From positions 1 through 64,000 of the forward strand of contig NZ_QMKQ01000004.1 in assembly GCF_003287975.1 (NCBI RefSeq): a DNA stretch of 64,000 nucleotides, written 5' to 3'. The translations under genes and the position numbers were made by a program. The notes under the pieces were generated by a model, which was not told where the DNA came from, did not search any database, and was given only the letters and a program-made list of their open reading frames with translations. This document shows, piece after piece, positions 33,912 through 43,779 of the stretch. The first letter of the stretch is position 1; the number at the start of each line of letters is the position of its first letter. This DNA comes from Arthrobacter sp. AQ5-05. Lineage in GTDB: Bacteria > Actinomycetota > Actinomycetes > Actinomycetales > Micrococcaceae.

Positions 33912-34592
33912 CTAGGACTTGACCGGCCACTGCCCGTCGACAACGGCATCGGGGTTCTTGCGGCGGAAGTATTCCTGGAGGCTTGCGGCTTGCTCCGCGG
34001 CCCACTTGATCTGCTGCGCATGCAGTTCGGCGGGGTCGGCCCGGAGCTGGGGGTACTTCGCGGCCTGCGCGTCGGCAATGCCGATGGTGGCGGCGGCATC
34101 GGCCTCGGAGGTGTGGGCGTTGAGCAGCTGTACGCCGTAGAACTCGCTCATCACCGAAAGGTTGCGCTTGCCGCGGCGGTACTTGTCGACCTGCTTGTCC
34201 AGGACGTAGGGGTCGATGACCGGCGCCGGGGCGATCGGGGCCAGGCCGTGGCGCTTGGCTTCGCGGTCGAGCACCGTGAAGTCGTAGGCGGCATTGAAGG
34301 CCATGACCGGCATGGTGAGGAACAAGTCGGCCAGGAACGCCGAGATTTCGGCGACGGCGGTGGCCGCATCCATCCCGTCGGCCTGCGCCTTGGCGGTGGA
34401 AATGCCGTGGATGGCCGAGGCCTCTTCCGGGATGGCCACGCCGGGGTCGACGAGCCATTCCCTGGTCTGCAGGATTTCTGAGCGCCCGTTGACCACGACA
34501 ACGGAAGCGGTGACGATGCGTGCATCGAGCGGGTCGCGGCCGGTGGTTTCGAGGTCGAATGCGGCGCGGGGGAGAGTATGCCAGGAAGTCAT
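33912..34592 (-). CDS. DEDDh 3'-5' exonuclease (DnaQ-like)
   Basis: 226 residues from the ATG at 34592. Exonuclease motifs are all present: AAFDLETTGRDP with Asp and Glu near residue 14, FNAAYDFTVLD near residue 103, and HTSEADAAAT near residue 165 with the catalytic His and Asp. It is a stand-alone proofreading-type nuclease rather than a polymerase subunit in the strict sense. It would remove nucleotides from DNA or RNA 3' ends. It is divergent from the alkyltransferase-like gene. Confidence 0.86.
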   Translation of the reverse strand: MTSWHTLPRAAFDLETTGRDPLDARIVTASVVVVNGRSEILQTREWLVDPGVAIPEEASAIHGISTAKAQADGMDAATAVAEISAFLADLFLTMPVMAFNAAYDFTVLDREAKRHGLAPIAPAPVIDPYVLDKQVDKYRRGKRNLSVMSEFYGVQLLNAHTSEADAAATIGIADAQAAKYPQLRADPAELHAQQIKWAAEQAASLQEYFRRKNPDAVVDGQWPVKS

Positions 34593-34710
34593 GGCATCAA
34601 CGCTACCGGGAACCGGAGACACTTTGGCGATCCGCAGCGCGCTTGTGGATGATCACCGGGCCCGACCCCCGATAATGGGTGTGGATGGGCACGGCGTTGA
34701 GGAGAGAACT

Positions 34711-35154
34711 TTGGACCAGTCAGAACGGACACCGGTTCCGGATGCCGGAGGAGAAACGGATCCCCGGGTGGAGGCCGGAGCTGCGGGCGAGGCGGGGCTG
34801 GAGTACGACGAAGCGGTGTTCGCCGTGGTCGCCATGATCCCCGCGGGCAAGGTCCTGTCCTACGGCGACATCGCCGAACTCCTGGGCTCCGGTGGGCCGC
34901 GACAGGTGGGCAAGGTGATGGGCCGCGGAGGATCGGCGGTCACCTGGTGGAGGGTCATCCGCTCCAACGGAACCCTGCCGGCGGCCCTGCATCCGGTCGC
35001 GGCCGGGCACTGGGCGCGGGAGGCGACCCCGTGCACCGAGGAACGGGTGCAGATGAAACGTGCACGCTGGGTGCCAACCGAGGAAGACCATTCGCGCATA
35101 GACCGGGTGGCCGAAGCGCTGCCGATTCCAAAACGTCACCCCCGAATGATCTGA
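34711..35154 (+). CDS. Alkyltransferase-like protein (MGMT family without the acceptor cysteine)
   Basis: 147 residues from the TTG at 34711, supported by GAGGAGA just upstream; ATG 34675 is a weaker alternative. The C-terminal DNA-binding fold of O6-alkylguanine transferases is recognisable: VFAVVAMIPAGKVLSYGDIAELLGSGG and RQVGKVMGRGG. The acceptor motif PCHRVI is TWWRVI here, so the protein cannot accept alkyl groups. Such ATL proteins bind alkylated guanine and hand it to nucleotide excision repair. The stop overlaps the start of the adjacent helicase-nuclease (TGATG), linking it to the AdnAB pair. A homologue sits at the same place in mycobacteria. Confidence 0.83.
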   Translation: MDQSERTPVPDAGGETDPRVEAGAAGEAGLEYDEAVFAVVAMIPAGKVLSYGDIAELLGSGGPRQVGKVMGRGGSAVTWWRVIRSNGTLPAALHPVAAGHWAREATPCTEERVQMKRARWVPTEEDHSRIDRVAEALPIPKRHPRMI

Positions 35155-38100
35155 TGGAGCACATGGACACCCTCGCATCCACCCCGGAGACCGTGGCAAC
35201 TGCCCCCGGTGCCTCCCCGGCCGCCGATCCGGCCCAGCAAGAACTCCTGGAGCTGGCACCCGGCCACGGACCGGTGCTGGTCCTGGGCGGTCCGGGCACC
35301 GGGAAGACGACCACGCTGCTGCGCGTGCTCACTCACCGCCTGGATGCCGGGCTCGACCCGCAGCACGTGCTGGTGCTTTCCCCCACGCGTGCCGCCGCGG
35401 CCACGTTGCGCGACGACCTGTCCGCCGGCACCGAGAAGACGTTCTCCGAGCCCGCTGTGCGCACCTGGTCGGCCTACGCGTTCGACCTGATCCGCAGGGC
35501 CCGGCTTGACGGGCTGCTGCCGGCGCTGCAGCGGCCGCCGCGGCTGCTCTCGGGGCCGGAGCAGGACACGCTGATCGGGCACCTGCTCGAGGGCCATGCC
35601 CTGGGGATCACCCCGGGACCGGAGTGGCCCGAGTCGCTGGGGGAAGCCATCGGCACCCGTGGCTTCCGCAAGGAGTTGCGCGAACTCTTCGACCGCATCT
35701 CCGAGCATGGGCTGGAGGCCGGTGCGCTGCAGGACCTGGGGGAGTCGCTGCGCCGTCCCGAATGGGTGGCCGCGGCACGGTTCTACCAGGAATACCGGGA
35801 CCTCCTGGATCTGGGCAGCGCCGAGGCGTTCGACCCGGCGGGGCTGCTGGCGGCCGCCGCAAACATCCTGGAGGAGAATCCGGAGTTCCTGGAAGCCGAA
35901 CACGAGCGCCTGCACCTGGTGATGGTCGATGACCTGCAGGAAGCGAACCCCGCGCAGCACCACCTGCTCTCGCTGCTCGCCCGGGGCCGGGACCTGGTGG
36001 CCTTCGCGGTGCCGGACAACGTGGTGCAGGGTTTCCGCGGTGCCCGTCCCGACATGCTCGGCGAGTTCGAGGCGCGTCTGGGCACAGGGGACACGCAGGC
36101 CCGCATCGTGGAACTGCGCACCTCCTACCGGTTGAACCCGGAACTGGCCACGGCCTGGGGCAAGGTCGCCAGGCGCATCCCCGTTGCCGCAGGTGGCGCC
36201 GGACGGAAACTGGAGTTACCCGACACTTCGGCGACCGCTGATGACACGGGTACAGCCACCGCTGCGGAGGATGACGCCGTCGTCCAGGGGGCCACCGGGC
36301 CCACCGGGCAACAGCCGGTGCCCGGCCGGGCACCGGCCCAAGGAACCGAACCCGAAGGAACCGAGCCCGGGGGGCAGGACCCCGGAAACGACGAACCGGG
36401 CACCCCTGCACCCGGACGCCTGGAGGTGCTGCTGGTCGATTCGCCGATCCACGAGGAACGCCTGGTGGCCCAGCGACTGCTCGAGGAACACCTGATCAAC
36501 CACCGCCCGCTGGAGTCCATGGCGGTGATCCTGCGCAACGGGGCCCAGGTCCGGTCCATGGCCAAGTACCTCGCCGGGGCCGGAATCGCGGTGAACACCC
36601 CGCCGGCCGAAACCCCGCTGCGCGAGGAACCCGCGGTGCGCCCGTTGCTGGATCTCATGTCGCTGGCGCTGGCGCCCGGGGCACCGGCCGACCCGCTGCT
36701 GCTCCAGGAACTGTTGATGTCCCGCTACGCCAACGCCTCGGCACTGGATGTGCGCCGGCTGCGCCAGGGGTTGCGCCGCCACGAGGTCGCCCAGGGAGGG
36801 AACCGCTCCAGCGCCGAGCTGCTCGCCGGGATGCTTGACGAGCTGGAACTGCTCGAAACCATGGGACGGGAAGCCGCCGGTGCCCGGCGTCTGGCCCGCA
36901 TGCACCGCGCGCTGCGCCAGGAGCTCGCCGGTGGCAACGTGAATGCCGAAACCGCGCTGTGGGCGCTGTGGGCCGCCAGCGGCATGGGGGAGAAATGGAG
37001 CCAGGCCGCGCTCGCCGGCGGCATCCTGGGCACCCGTGCGGACCACGACCTGGACGCGATGCTGGCGATCTTCCAGTCCGCCGAACGCTTCGTGGACCAG
37101 CTTCCAGGGTCTTCCGTCGGCCAGTTCGTCGAGCACGTGCTGGGCCAGGAACTGCCCATGGACACCCTGGCCAGCCGCGGCGGGTCCGCGGCCTCCGTCC
37201 AGGTGCTCACCACCGCGGCGGCCGCCGGGCGCGAATGGGACCTGGTGCTGGTGCCCGGGATGCAGGAAGGCATCTGGCCCAACACCAAGCTGCGCGGCGA
37301 GCTGCTCGGCGGCGGCGAGCTGAGCGACGTCATCGAGCACGGCCCCGAGATCCTGCGGGTGCGCAACATCGCCTCGCTGATCCGAGAGACCCGGGCCGAC
37401 GAGCTGCGCACCTTCGCCAACGCGATCTCCCGCGCCCGGGACAGGGTCATCGCCATCGCGGTGGCCTCCGAAGACACCGCACCCTCTTCCTTCCTGGACA
37501 TTGTGGACCCCGTCGGTGCGGTCCAGGGCCGTGCCGCCGCCTTCGTCCCCCGGCCACGAACGCTCAGCGCGCTGGTGGCGGAGCTGCGCCAGGCCGCCGA
37601 GGCCACGGCGCTGGACGAGGCCCGCGGGCCTTTGCACCGCGACGCCACCGCGGTGCTCGGCGCCCTGGTGGCCGCGCCGCACCCGATCCGCGGGGCGCAT
37701 CCGGCAAGCTGGTGGGGGCTGGCCGAGTCCACCTCGCACGGGCCGGTGGTTCCGCCCGGGGAACCGGTGAAGGTCTCGCCCTCGAAGGTCGAATCCGTGA
37801 TGAACTCCCCGCTGAACTGGTTTGTCCAGGCCGCCGGCGGAGAAGCCGCCACCGACTTCGCCCGTTCCCTGGGCACCTTGGTCCACTCGATCGCCGAGGA
37901 ACACCCCGAGGCCGGCGGAGGGGAGTACCAGCAGGTGCTCGAGGAACGCTGGGGCGAGCTGGAAATGCCGCAGAACTGGGAGGGCGCCCGGGACCGCGAG
38001 CGGGCCGAGTCGATGCTCAAGAAACTGGCCCAGTACAACGTGATGATGCGCACCGAGCAGCGGCGCCTCATCGGCCGGGAAATCCCCTTCGAGGTTCTCA

Positions 38101-38660
38101 TCCACCCACCCGGGGCCGGCGCTGTGCCGGGGTCCGGATCCGGCTCCGATGCGGTGTCCGGCCCCGATGCAACGGACGCCGTGGACGTGCAGGACACACC
38201 GACCGATCCGCGGGCGCCGCGTGCCGCCTTGCTGCGCGGTGTCGTTGACCGGGTGGAGGCCGATGCGGCGGGCAACCCGTGGGTCGTGGACCTGAAGACC
38301 GGCAAATCCCAGCCCAGCGGCAAGGACGTCGAACGCCACCCGCAGCTGGGCGCCTACCAGGCCGCCATCATCAACGGGGCATTGGCCGGGAAGACCGGGC
38401 AGGAGCTCACGACAGTGCCCGCCGGCGCATCGCTGGTGCAGCTGGGCACCAGTACCAAGACCCCGCGCGAACAGGCCCAACCGGCCATCACCACCGAGGA
38501 CTGGGCCACACCCATGGTGCTGGCCGCCGCGCAATTGATGGGCGACGCGGATTTCCTCTCGCGCCACGACCCGGCCCGCGGCGGGCGCAGCGGCAGCAAT
38601 TGCCGGCTGCCGGGAATCTGTCCACTATGTTCCGAAGGAAGGCAGGTCACCGAGCCATGA
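35154..38660 (+). CDS. adnA: AdnA-like helicase-nuclease subunit
   Basis: 1168 residues from ATG 35154 (ATG 35163 is also possible). N-terminal UvrD-type helicase: Walker A GGPGTGKT (45-52). Motif II reads VMVDDLQEA (257-264) instead of VDExQD, and motif III AVPDNVVQGFRGA is also unorthodox, so this is probably the weaker motor, as in AdnA. The C-terminal RecB-type nuclease has VVDLKTGKS (Asp1046, Lys1048) and QLGAYQ. Cys1150, Cys1156 and Cys1159 lie at the end, but the first cysteine expected before PLNWF is Ser. With AdnB it would resect double-strand breaks for recombination. A Pro/Gly/Glu-rich insert occupies about 365-420. Confidence 0.88.
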   Translation: MEHMDTLASTPETVATAPGASPAADPAQQELLELAPGHGPVLVLGGPGTGKTTTLLRVLTHRLDAGLDPQHVLVLSPTRAAAATLRDDLSAGTEKTFSEPAVRTWSAYAFDLIRRARLDGLLPALQRPPRLLSGPEQDTLIGHLLEGHALGITPGPEWPESLGEAIGTRGFRKELRELFDRISEHGLEAGALQDLGESLRRPEWVAAARFYQEYRDLLDLGSAEAFDPAGLLAAAANILEENPEFLEAEHERLHLVMVDDLQEANPAQHHLLSLLARGRDLVAFAVPDNVVQGFRGARPDMLGEFEARLGTGDTQARIVELRTSYRLNPELATAWGKVARRIPVAAGGAGRKLELPDTSATADDTGTATAAEDDAVVQGATGPTGQQPVPGRAPAQGTEPEGTEPGGQDPGNDEPGTPAPGRLEVLLVDSPIHEERLVAQRLLEEHLINHRPLESMAVILRNGAQVRSMAKYLAGAGIAVNTPPAETPLREEPAVRPLLDLMSLALAPGAPADPLLLQELLMSRYANASALDVRRLRQGLRRHEVAQGGNRSSAELLAGMLDELELLETMGREAAGARRLARMHRALRQELAGGNVNAETALWALWAASGMGEKWSQAALAGGILGTRADHDLDAMLAIFQSAERFVDQLPGSSVGQFVEHVLGQELPMDTLASRGGSAASVQVLTTAAAAGREWDLVLVPGMQEGIWPNTKLRGELLGGGELSDVIEHGPEILRVRNIASLIRETRADELRTFANAISRARDRVIAIAVASEDTAPSSFLDIVDPVGAVQGRAAAFVPRPRTLSALVAELRQAAEATALDEARGPLHRDATAVLGALVAAPHPIRGAHPASWWGLAESTSHGPVVPPGEPVKVSPSKVESVMNSPLNWFVQAAGGEAATDFARSLGTLVHSIAEEHPEAGGGEYQQVLEERWGELEMPQNWEGARDRERAESMLKKLAQYNVMMRTEQRRLIGREIPFEVLIHPPGAGAVPGSGSGSDAVSGPDATDAVDVQDTPTDPRAPRAALLRGVVDRVEADAAGNPWVVDLKTGKSQPSGKDVERHPQLGAYQAAIINGALAGKTGQELTTVPAGASLVQLGTSTKTPREQAQPAITTEDWATPMVLAAAQLMGDADFLSRHDPARGGRSGSNCRLPGICPLCSEGRQVTEP

Positions 38661-41600
38661 GCCACACCCAAGAAGCCGGCCACGCCGGGGCCATGCCCGT
38701 GCCGGGCACCGACACCCACACCGGAGAACCTACGCGGGTGTATTCGCCCGAGGAACTGGCCGGGATCCTGGGCCAGCACCAGCCCACGGAAGAGCAGTCG
38801 GCGATCATCTCCTCCCCGCTGGAACCGCTGCTGGTCATCGCCGGTGCCGGGTCGGGCAAGACCGCCACCATGGCCGACCGGGTCATCTGGCTGGTGGCCA
38901 ACCAGAAGGTGCGCCCCGAGGAGATCCTCGGCGTGACCTTCACGCGCAAGGCCGCAGGCGAGCTGGCCCAGCGCATCCGCGGGCAGCTGGAGAAGCTTGC
39001 CCGCTCCGGGCTGCTGGAGCTTGACGACGAGGGGCTGCTGGATCCCTCGGTGTCCACCTACCACTCCTACGCCAACACGCTGGTGAAGGAACACGGGCTG
39101 CGCATCGGCGTGGAATCCGACACCGCGCTGCTGGGCACCGCCCAGGCCTGGCAGGTCGCCGCCGCGGTCGTCGAGGGCTATGCGGGGGACTACGAGCACC
39201 TGGCCTCCTCCAAGAACACGCTCATCGACGCCGTGGTGACCTTCGCCGGGGAATGCGCCGAGCACCTGGTGGACCCGGTGTACGCCAAGGAATGGATCGA
39301 CGAACTGGTTGGCCGGCTCGAGGCGCTGCCCTATCGGTTGGACAAGCAGGCCGCGCCCTCGCTCGATGCCCGCAAGCTGTTGGACAGGCTGCGCACCCGC
39401 GCCACCATCGCCGAGCTCGCGGTGGACTACGCGCGGGCCAAGGCCGCCCGGGGTGCCCTGGACTACGGGGACCTGGTGGCGCTGGCCGCGCGCATCGCCC
39501 GGGAAATACCGGAGGCCGCGCACAGCGAACGGGCGAAGTTCAAGGTGGTGCTGCTCGACGAATTCCAGGACACCTCGCACGCCCAGATGGTGCTCTTTTC
39601 CTGCATCTTCGGCGACGGGCATGCGCTGACCGCCGTCGGGGACCCCAACCAGTCCATCTACGGTTTCCGCGGGGCCAGCGCCGGGCAGCTCTTCCGCTTC
39701 CCGACCGAGTTCCCGGCGCGCCTCGATGGCGCTGCGGGCCCCGGCTCCACGGACGCGGCAGAGAGCTCCACCAACCCCGGTCGGTTGCGTCCGGCCTCGG
39801 TGGCCTACCTCAGCACCGCCTGGCGCAACTCGATCAACGTGCTGGCGGCCGCCAACGCGGTGTCCGCGAAGCTGAACTCGGTCGCACCCTTGGGCATCTC
39901 GGTGCCCTCGCTCAAGCCCAGCGCCTTCGCCGGGACCGGCGTCGTGGAACTGGCCCGCTACGCCACCGGCTCCCAGGAGGCCGCCGCCCTGGCGGCCCGC
40001 TTCGGTGCCGAACGCCACGCGTTTGCCGCCGCGCACGGCCGGAACCCGACGATGGCGGTGCTCTGCCGCACCCGTTCGGCGCTGATGCCCATCGCCCGCG
40101 GGCTCGAGGACGCGGGCATCCCGTACGAGATCCTGGGCCTGGGCGGGCTGCTGGGCATGCCCGAGGTCGCCGACATCGTCGCCACGCTCAACGTGCTGGT
40201 GGACCCGAACCGCTCCGACCACCTGCTGCGGCTGCTGGCCGGGGCACGCTGGCGCATCGGCCCGGCGGACCTGATGGCCTTCGCCGACTGGTCGCGTTTC
40301 CTGGCCCGACGCCGCGAATTCGCGCTCAAGGACGGCGGGCGCGAAAACCTCGACGCCCCCGAAAGTGCCGAGGAAATCACCCGCGGCGAGGCCCGGGCCG
40401 AGCTGAACGACGCCGCGAGCCTGATCGAGGCGCTGGACTACCTGCCGCACCCCGACTGGGTCTCCGGTGACGGGCGCGCGCTGGGAGCCGAGGCGCTGGG
40501 CCGGCTGCGGAGGTTGCGCGACGAACTGCGCTACCTGCGCGGGTTCATCGACGACGACCTGGAGACGCTGCTGCGCGAGACCGAACGCGCCATGGGCCTG
40601 GACATCGAGGTCGCGGCCAAGCCCGGGGTCGGCATCCACGAGGCCCGGCGCCACCTGGACGCCTTCGCCGACATCGCCCAGGACTACGCGTCCACCTCGA
40701 CCCGGGTGGACCTGGCCGGGTTCCTGACCTGGCTGGAGGCCGCGGCCGAGAAGGAAGGCGGGCTGGCGATCGTGCCCGGGGAACTGAACCCGGATGCGGT
40801 GCAGCTGCTGACCATCCACGCCTCCAAGGGCCTGGAATGGGACGTGGTTGCGGTGACCGGGATGAACGAGGGGATCTTCCCCGGCGCCAACGATTCGCGC
40901 TGGACCAGCGGGGACGCGGCGCTGCCCTGGCCGCTGCGCGGGGACAAGCACGACCTGCCGCAATGGGACACCGACCAGGAATCCCTCTTCGACGTGGTCA
41001 AGGCCGAGGCGATGTTCAAGTCCGAGGTGCTCGCGCACGCCGAGTTGGAGGAGCGGCGCCTGGCCTATGTCGCACTGACCCGCGCCAAGTCGCTGCTGAT
41101 CGCCTCGGCGACCGCCTGGACCGGCACGCGCACCAAGCTGACAGAACCCTCCAGCTTCCTGCTGGATATGCTGCCCCTTGCCGAGGGGCAGGCACCGTCG
41201 GCGACGACCACCTTGTGGGTGGCCGACGAGGATGCCCCGGAGGCCAACCCGTTCCGCGAGGCGCCGCTGGAGGCCCGCTGGCCGTACGACCCGCTCGAAG
41301 GCCCGGTCGTCTCCGGCGCCGGGGTGGTCCGTCCCCGCCCGGCCGGCCGCCGTGCGAAGCTGGAGGCCTCGGCCGCGGCGGTGCTTGAAGCCGCAGCGCG
41401 GGCCAGGGAAGAATCCCGCGCCGGTTCCGGCGACGGGCAAGGGGATCGGGCAGCAAACGGGGAAGAGCCCGCGACGCAGGAACCCTGGTTGACCCCGACC
41501 GGCAAGGCCTGGTTCCACGAGGCGGAGCTGCTGCTGGCCCGCAAGGCCCGGGAAGCCGCCGAGGAGCGGACCACGGCGATCCCGAAGCACGTGCGTGCCT

Positions 41601-42202
41601 CGGTCTTCGTGGACCTGGCCACCGATGCCGCCGAGGTGCTGGCAGAGCTGCGCCGCCCGGTGCCCCGCCGCCCGGGCACCGCCGCCCGCCGCGGAACCGC
41701 CTTCCACGCCTGGCTGGAGGAGTACTTCGACTCCACCGGGATGCTGGAACTGGGCGACTACCTGGAGGCCGCCGACGCGTACATCGACGACGCACTGGAC
41801 CTGGAGGAGATGAAGAGCGCGTTCCTGGACTCCGAGTGGGCCAACCGGCAGCCGGCGTTCGTGGAGGCAGCCATCGAGACCCGGATCGGCCCGGTGTCGG
41901 TGCGCGGGCGCATCGATGCGATCTTCAAGGAGCCCGACGGGGCCTGGCTGCTGGTGGACTGGAAGACCGGGCGGGTGCCGCGCGGGGAGGAACTGCGGAT
42001 CAAGGCGCTGCAGCTGGCGGTGTACCGGCTGGGCTGGGCGCGCTTGCGGGGCATCGATGCCTCCCAGGTCCGCGCGGCGTTCTACTACGTGGGAACCGGC
42101 ACCACCATCAGGCCGCACGACCTGGCTTCCGAGGCCGAGCTCGAGGAGCTGATCACCGCGTCCATGGCCCAGCTGGGGCGGGTCCCGGCCACCGGGGGCT
42201 AG
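38657..42202 (+). CDS. adnB: AdnB-like helicase-nuclease subunit
   Basis: 1181 residues from ATG 38657, overlapping the upstream stop (ATGA). The helicase motifs are canonical: GAGSGKT (63-69), VTFTRKAAGEL, LLDEFQDTS, GDPNQSIYGFRGA, LEWDVVAVTGMNEG and YVALTRAK. The C-terminal nuclease domain contains RRGTAFHAWLEEYF and LLVDWKTGR with Asp1101 and Lys1103, then QLAVYRLG. It is expected to be the main motor of an AdnAB heterodimer that unwinds and trims DNA ends. The helicase core also carries a Gly/Ala/Ser-rich insert near residue 360. A terminator follows 12 bases later. Confidence 0.9.
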   Translation: MSHTQEAGHAGAMPVPGTDTHTGEPTRVYSPEELAGILGQHQPTEEQSAIISSPLEPLLVIAGAGSGKTATMADRVIWLVANQKVRPEEILGVTFTRKAAGELAQRIRGQLEKLARSGLLELDDEGLLDPSVSTYHSYANTLVKEHGLRIGVESDTALLGTAQAWQVAAAVVEGYAGDYEHLASSKNTLIDAVVTFAGECAEHLVDPVYAKEWIDELVGRLEALPYRLDKQAAPSLDARKLLDRLRTRATIAELAVDYARAKAARGALDYGDLVALAARIAREIPEAAHSERAKFKVVLLDEFQDTSHAQMVLFSCIFGDGHALTAVGDPNQSIYGFRGASAGQLFRFPTEFPARLDGAAGPGSTDAAESSTNPGRLRPASVAYLSTAWRNSINVLAAANAVSAKLNSVAPLGISVPSLKPSAFAGTGVVELARYATGSQEAAALAARFGAERHAFAAAHGRNPTMAVLCRTRSALMPIARGLEDAGIPYEILGLGGLLGMPEVADIVATLNVLVDPNRSDHLLRLLAGARWRIGPADLMAFADWSRFLARRREFALKDGGRENLDAPESAEEITRGEARAELNDAASLIEALDYLPHPDWVSGDGRALGAEALGRLRRLRDELRYLRGFIDDDLETLLRETERAMGLDIEVAAKPGVGIHEARRHLDAFADIAQDYASTSTRVDLAGFLTWLEAAAEKEGGLAIVPGELNPDAVQLLTIHASKGLEWDVVAVTGMNEGIFPGANDSRWTSGDAALPWPLRGDKHDLPQWDTDQESLFDVVKAEAMFKSEVLAHAELEERRLAYVALTRAKSLLIASATAWTGTRTKLTEPSSFLLDMLPLAEGQAPSATTTLWVADEDAPEANPFREAPLEARWPYDPLEGPVVSGAGVVRPRPAGRRAKLEASAAAVLEAAARAREESRAGSGDGQGDRAANGEEPATQEPWLTPTGKAWFHEAELLLARKAREAAEERTTAIPKHVRASVFVDLATDAAEVLAELRRPVPRRPGTAARRGTAFHAWLEEYFDSTGMLELGDYLEAADAYIDDALDLEEMKSAFLDSEWANRQPAFVEAAIETRIGPVSVRGRIDAIFKEPDGAWLLVDWKTGRVPRGEELRIKALQLAVYRLGWARLRGIDASQVRAAFYYVGTGTTIRPHDLASEAELEELITASMAQLGRVPATGG

Positions 42203-42213
42203 GCACGGCAAAC

Positions 42214-42252
42214 GGCAAGGCGCCGACCCCGCACGGGGATCGGCGCCTTGCC
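42214..42252. terminator. Terminator after adnB, shared with the convergent kinase-like gene
   Basis: GGCAAGGCGCCGA (42214-42226) pairs perfectly over 13 bases with TCGGCGCCTTGCC (42240-42252). It lies between two convergent stop codons. Confidence 0.75.
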
Positions 42253-42312
42253 ATGTGTCAAGCCGAAGCCGCGGGGGAGTCCGGCGCCTTGGAAGGTGCC
42301 GGGCTGCTGCCG

Positions 42313-43779
42313 CTACTGCTTTTTGAGCTTCTGGATCGGGATCGCGGAGGTTTCGGGTTCCGCTGCCGGCCCTCCGGATGCCGGGACATCTTCCGTGTCC
42401 GTTCCTGCCGCGTCCCTGTCCGGGTGTTCCTTGCGACCGTCTTCTTTGCCATCCTTGCGGTCCGACGGGTCCGCGGCAACGGGTGCCTTCGGGCCATCGG
42501 AGTTCGCGGCAACGGGTGCCGAAGCCCCGGGTCCCGTGGCGGCAACGGGCCCGGGCACGGGTTCCCTGGAAGCCACCGGGACGCTGGCCGGCTGCACCGG
42601 GGCGGCGGCCGGGACCGGCGGGGAAGCCGGAGGGGCCGGCGCGGCGCTCACGGGGGACGGCAGGATCCGGATGGCGGAGGTTTCCGGCTCGGCGGGGTTT
42701 GCCGCGGGACCGTCGTCGAATGTTGCGCTGTCGGATGCTGCGGCGTCGGCGGTTTCGATGCCGGTGACGGTGACGCGTTCGGCGGAGGGAAGCGGTTCGG
42801 GCGGTGCGTTCGCGGGCTCGGGGCGGGCCGCGCGCGGCGGCTCCACCACGGAGATGGGCTGGCCGCCGTACTCGGCGATGTCGTGGTCGAGCTCCTCGAG
42901 CATGACCTTGGCCTCGGCGATGCGCTCGGCGTCGCCCCCGGCAATGGCCTTGACCAGCCACTGGGCCAGGGCGAACTCGGCAGCCAGCGCGGCACGGCGC
43001 ATGATGTGCGGATCGGCGCGGTCCCCGCGCACCGCGACGTAGCTTTCAAAGGCGGCCTCGGCGAAGGACTGCTCGTGCACCGCCGCGAGCCAGGCGAAGT
43101 CGTCGGCCGGGTCCCCGACCTGCAGGTCCGTCCAGCCGGTGACCGCCACGACCTTGGCATCCTGGACCAGGAGCTGGTCCTCGTGCAGGTCCCCGTGGAT
43201 CACGGTGGCGTTGAAGCGCCACAGCGCCACGTCCTCCAGCGCGTGTTCCCAGCGCCGGAGCAGCCGCGAGGGAATCATGCCGGTGGTGGCCGCGGCGTCG
43301 AGCTCGTTGAGCCGGCGCTGGCGCACCTGTTCGGCGGTGTAGGACGGCAGATCCGCGCGGTCGATGGCGGAGGCCGGCATCGAGTGGATCGCGGCCATCA
43401 CGGCGCCGAGGTCCCGGGCGCAGCGCGAACCCTGCGACACGAGGTCCTCCAGGGAGAACTGCTTGCCGGGCAGGTGGTTGTAGACGAAGGTGCGCAGCGG
43501 ACCCTGCCTCACGGTTCCGGCGACGGAAGGCAGCTGGAAGGGCAGCGAGGCGCGGATGCCGGCGGAGAAGGCGCGCAGCGCGGCCAGTTCCGATTCCAGG
43601 CGCATGGACGCTTCCTCGTGGCGGGGGGAGCGCACGCGCCAGCGATTCTTGGCGGCGTCGACGATGAGCACCGAGTCGAAATCATTGCCGTCGTCCGGCA
43701 ACGAGGCCACGCCCGTGGGCGCCAAGCCGGGGACCGCAGCGGTGGCGATGGCAGCGAGTTCCATGGGAGAGCGTTTCAC
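42313..43779 (-). CDS. Aminoglycoside phosphotransferase-like (APH fold) protein with a long disordered tail
   Basis: 488 residues from the GTG at 43779; the ATG at 43764 is an alternative. The kinase-like core (about 1-300) has VIHGDLHEDQLLV (catalytic loop) and GDPADDFAWL (metal-binding loop). The nearby IDW signature reads VTGWTDL. The last 180 residues are Pro/Ala-rich and low complexity, containing AEPETSAIRI and AEPETSAIPI once each, the second just before the basic C-terminus QKLKKQ. The substrate is unknown; resistance is not implied. It lies between adnB and nudC in the repair block, divergent from nudC. Confidence 0.75.
   Translation of the reverse strand: MKRSPMELAAIATAAVPGLAPTGVASLPDDGNDFDSVLIVDAAKNRWRVRSPRHEEASMRLESELAALRAFSAGIRASLPFQLPSVAGTVRQGPLRTFVYNHLPGKQFSLEDLVSQGSRCARDLGAVMAAIHSMPASAIDRADLPSYTAEQVRQRRLNELDAAATTGMIPSRLLRRWEHALEDVALWRFNATVIHGDLHEDQLLVQDAKVVAVTGWTDLQVGDPADDFAWLAAVHEQSFAEAAFESYVAVRGDRADPHIMRRAALAAEFALAQWLVKAIAGGDAERIAEAKVMLEELDHDIAEYGGQPISVVEPPRAARPEPANAPPEPLPSAERVTVTGIETADAAASDSATFDDGPAANPAEPETSAIRILPSPVSAAPAPPASPPVPAAAPVQPASVPVASREPVPGPVAATGPGASAPVAANSDGPKAPVAADPSDRKDGKEDGRKEHPDRDAAGTDTEDVPASGGPAAEPETSAIPIQKLKKQ

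Noticed and set aside
38354-42961. Very long open frame (about 1535 codons) on the minus strand
   Set aside because: It is antisense to adnB and the kinase-like gene, with Arg/Pro/Gly-rich composition. High GC at third positions of the real genes suppresses stops on the opposite strand.
42313-43779. Aminoglycoside resistance gene
   Set aside because: The APH fold is shared by many small-molecule kinases. The context is DNA repair and the tail is atypical, so resistance is not supported.
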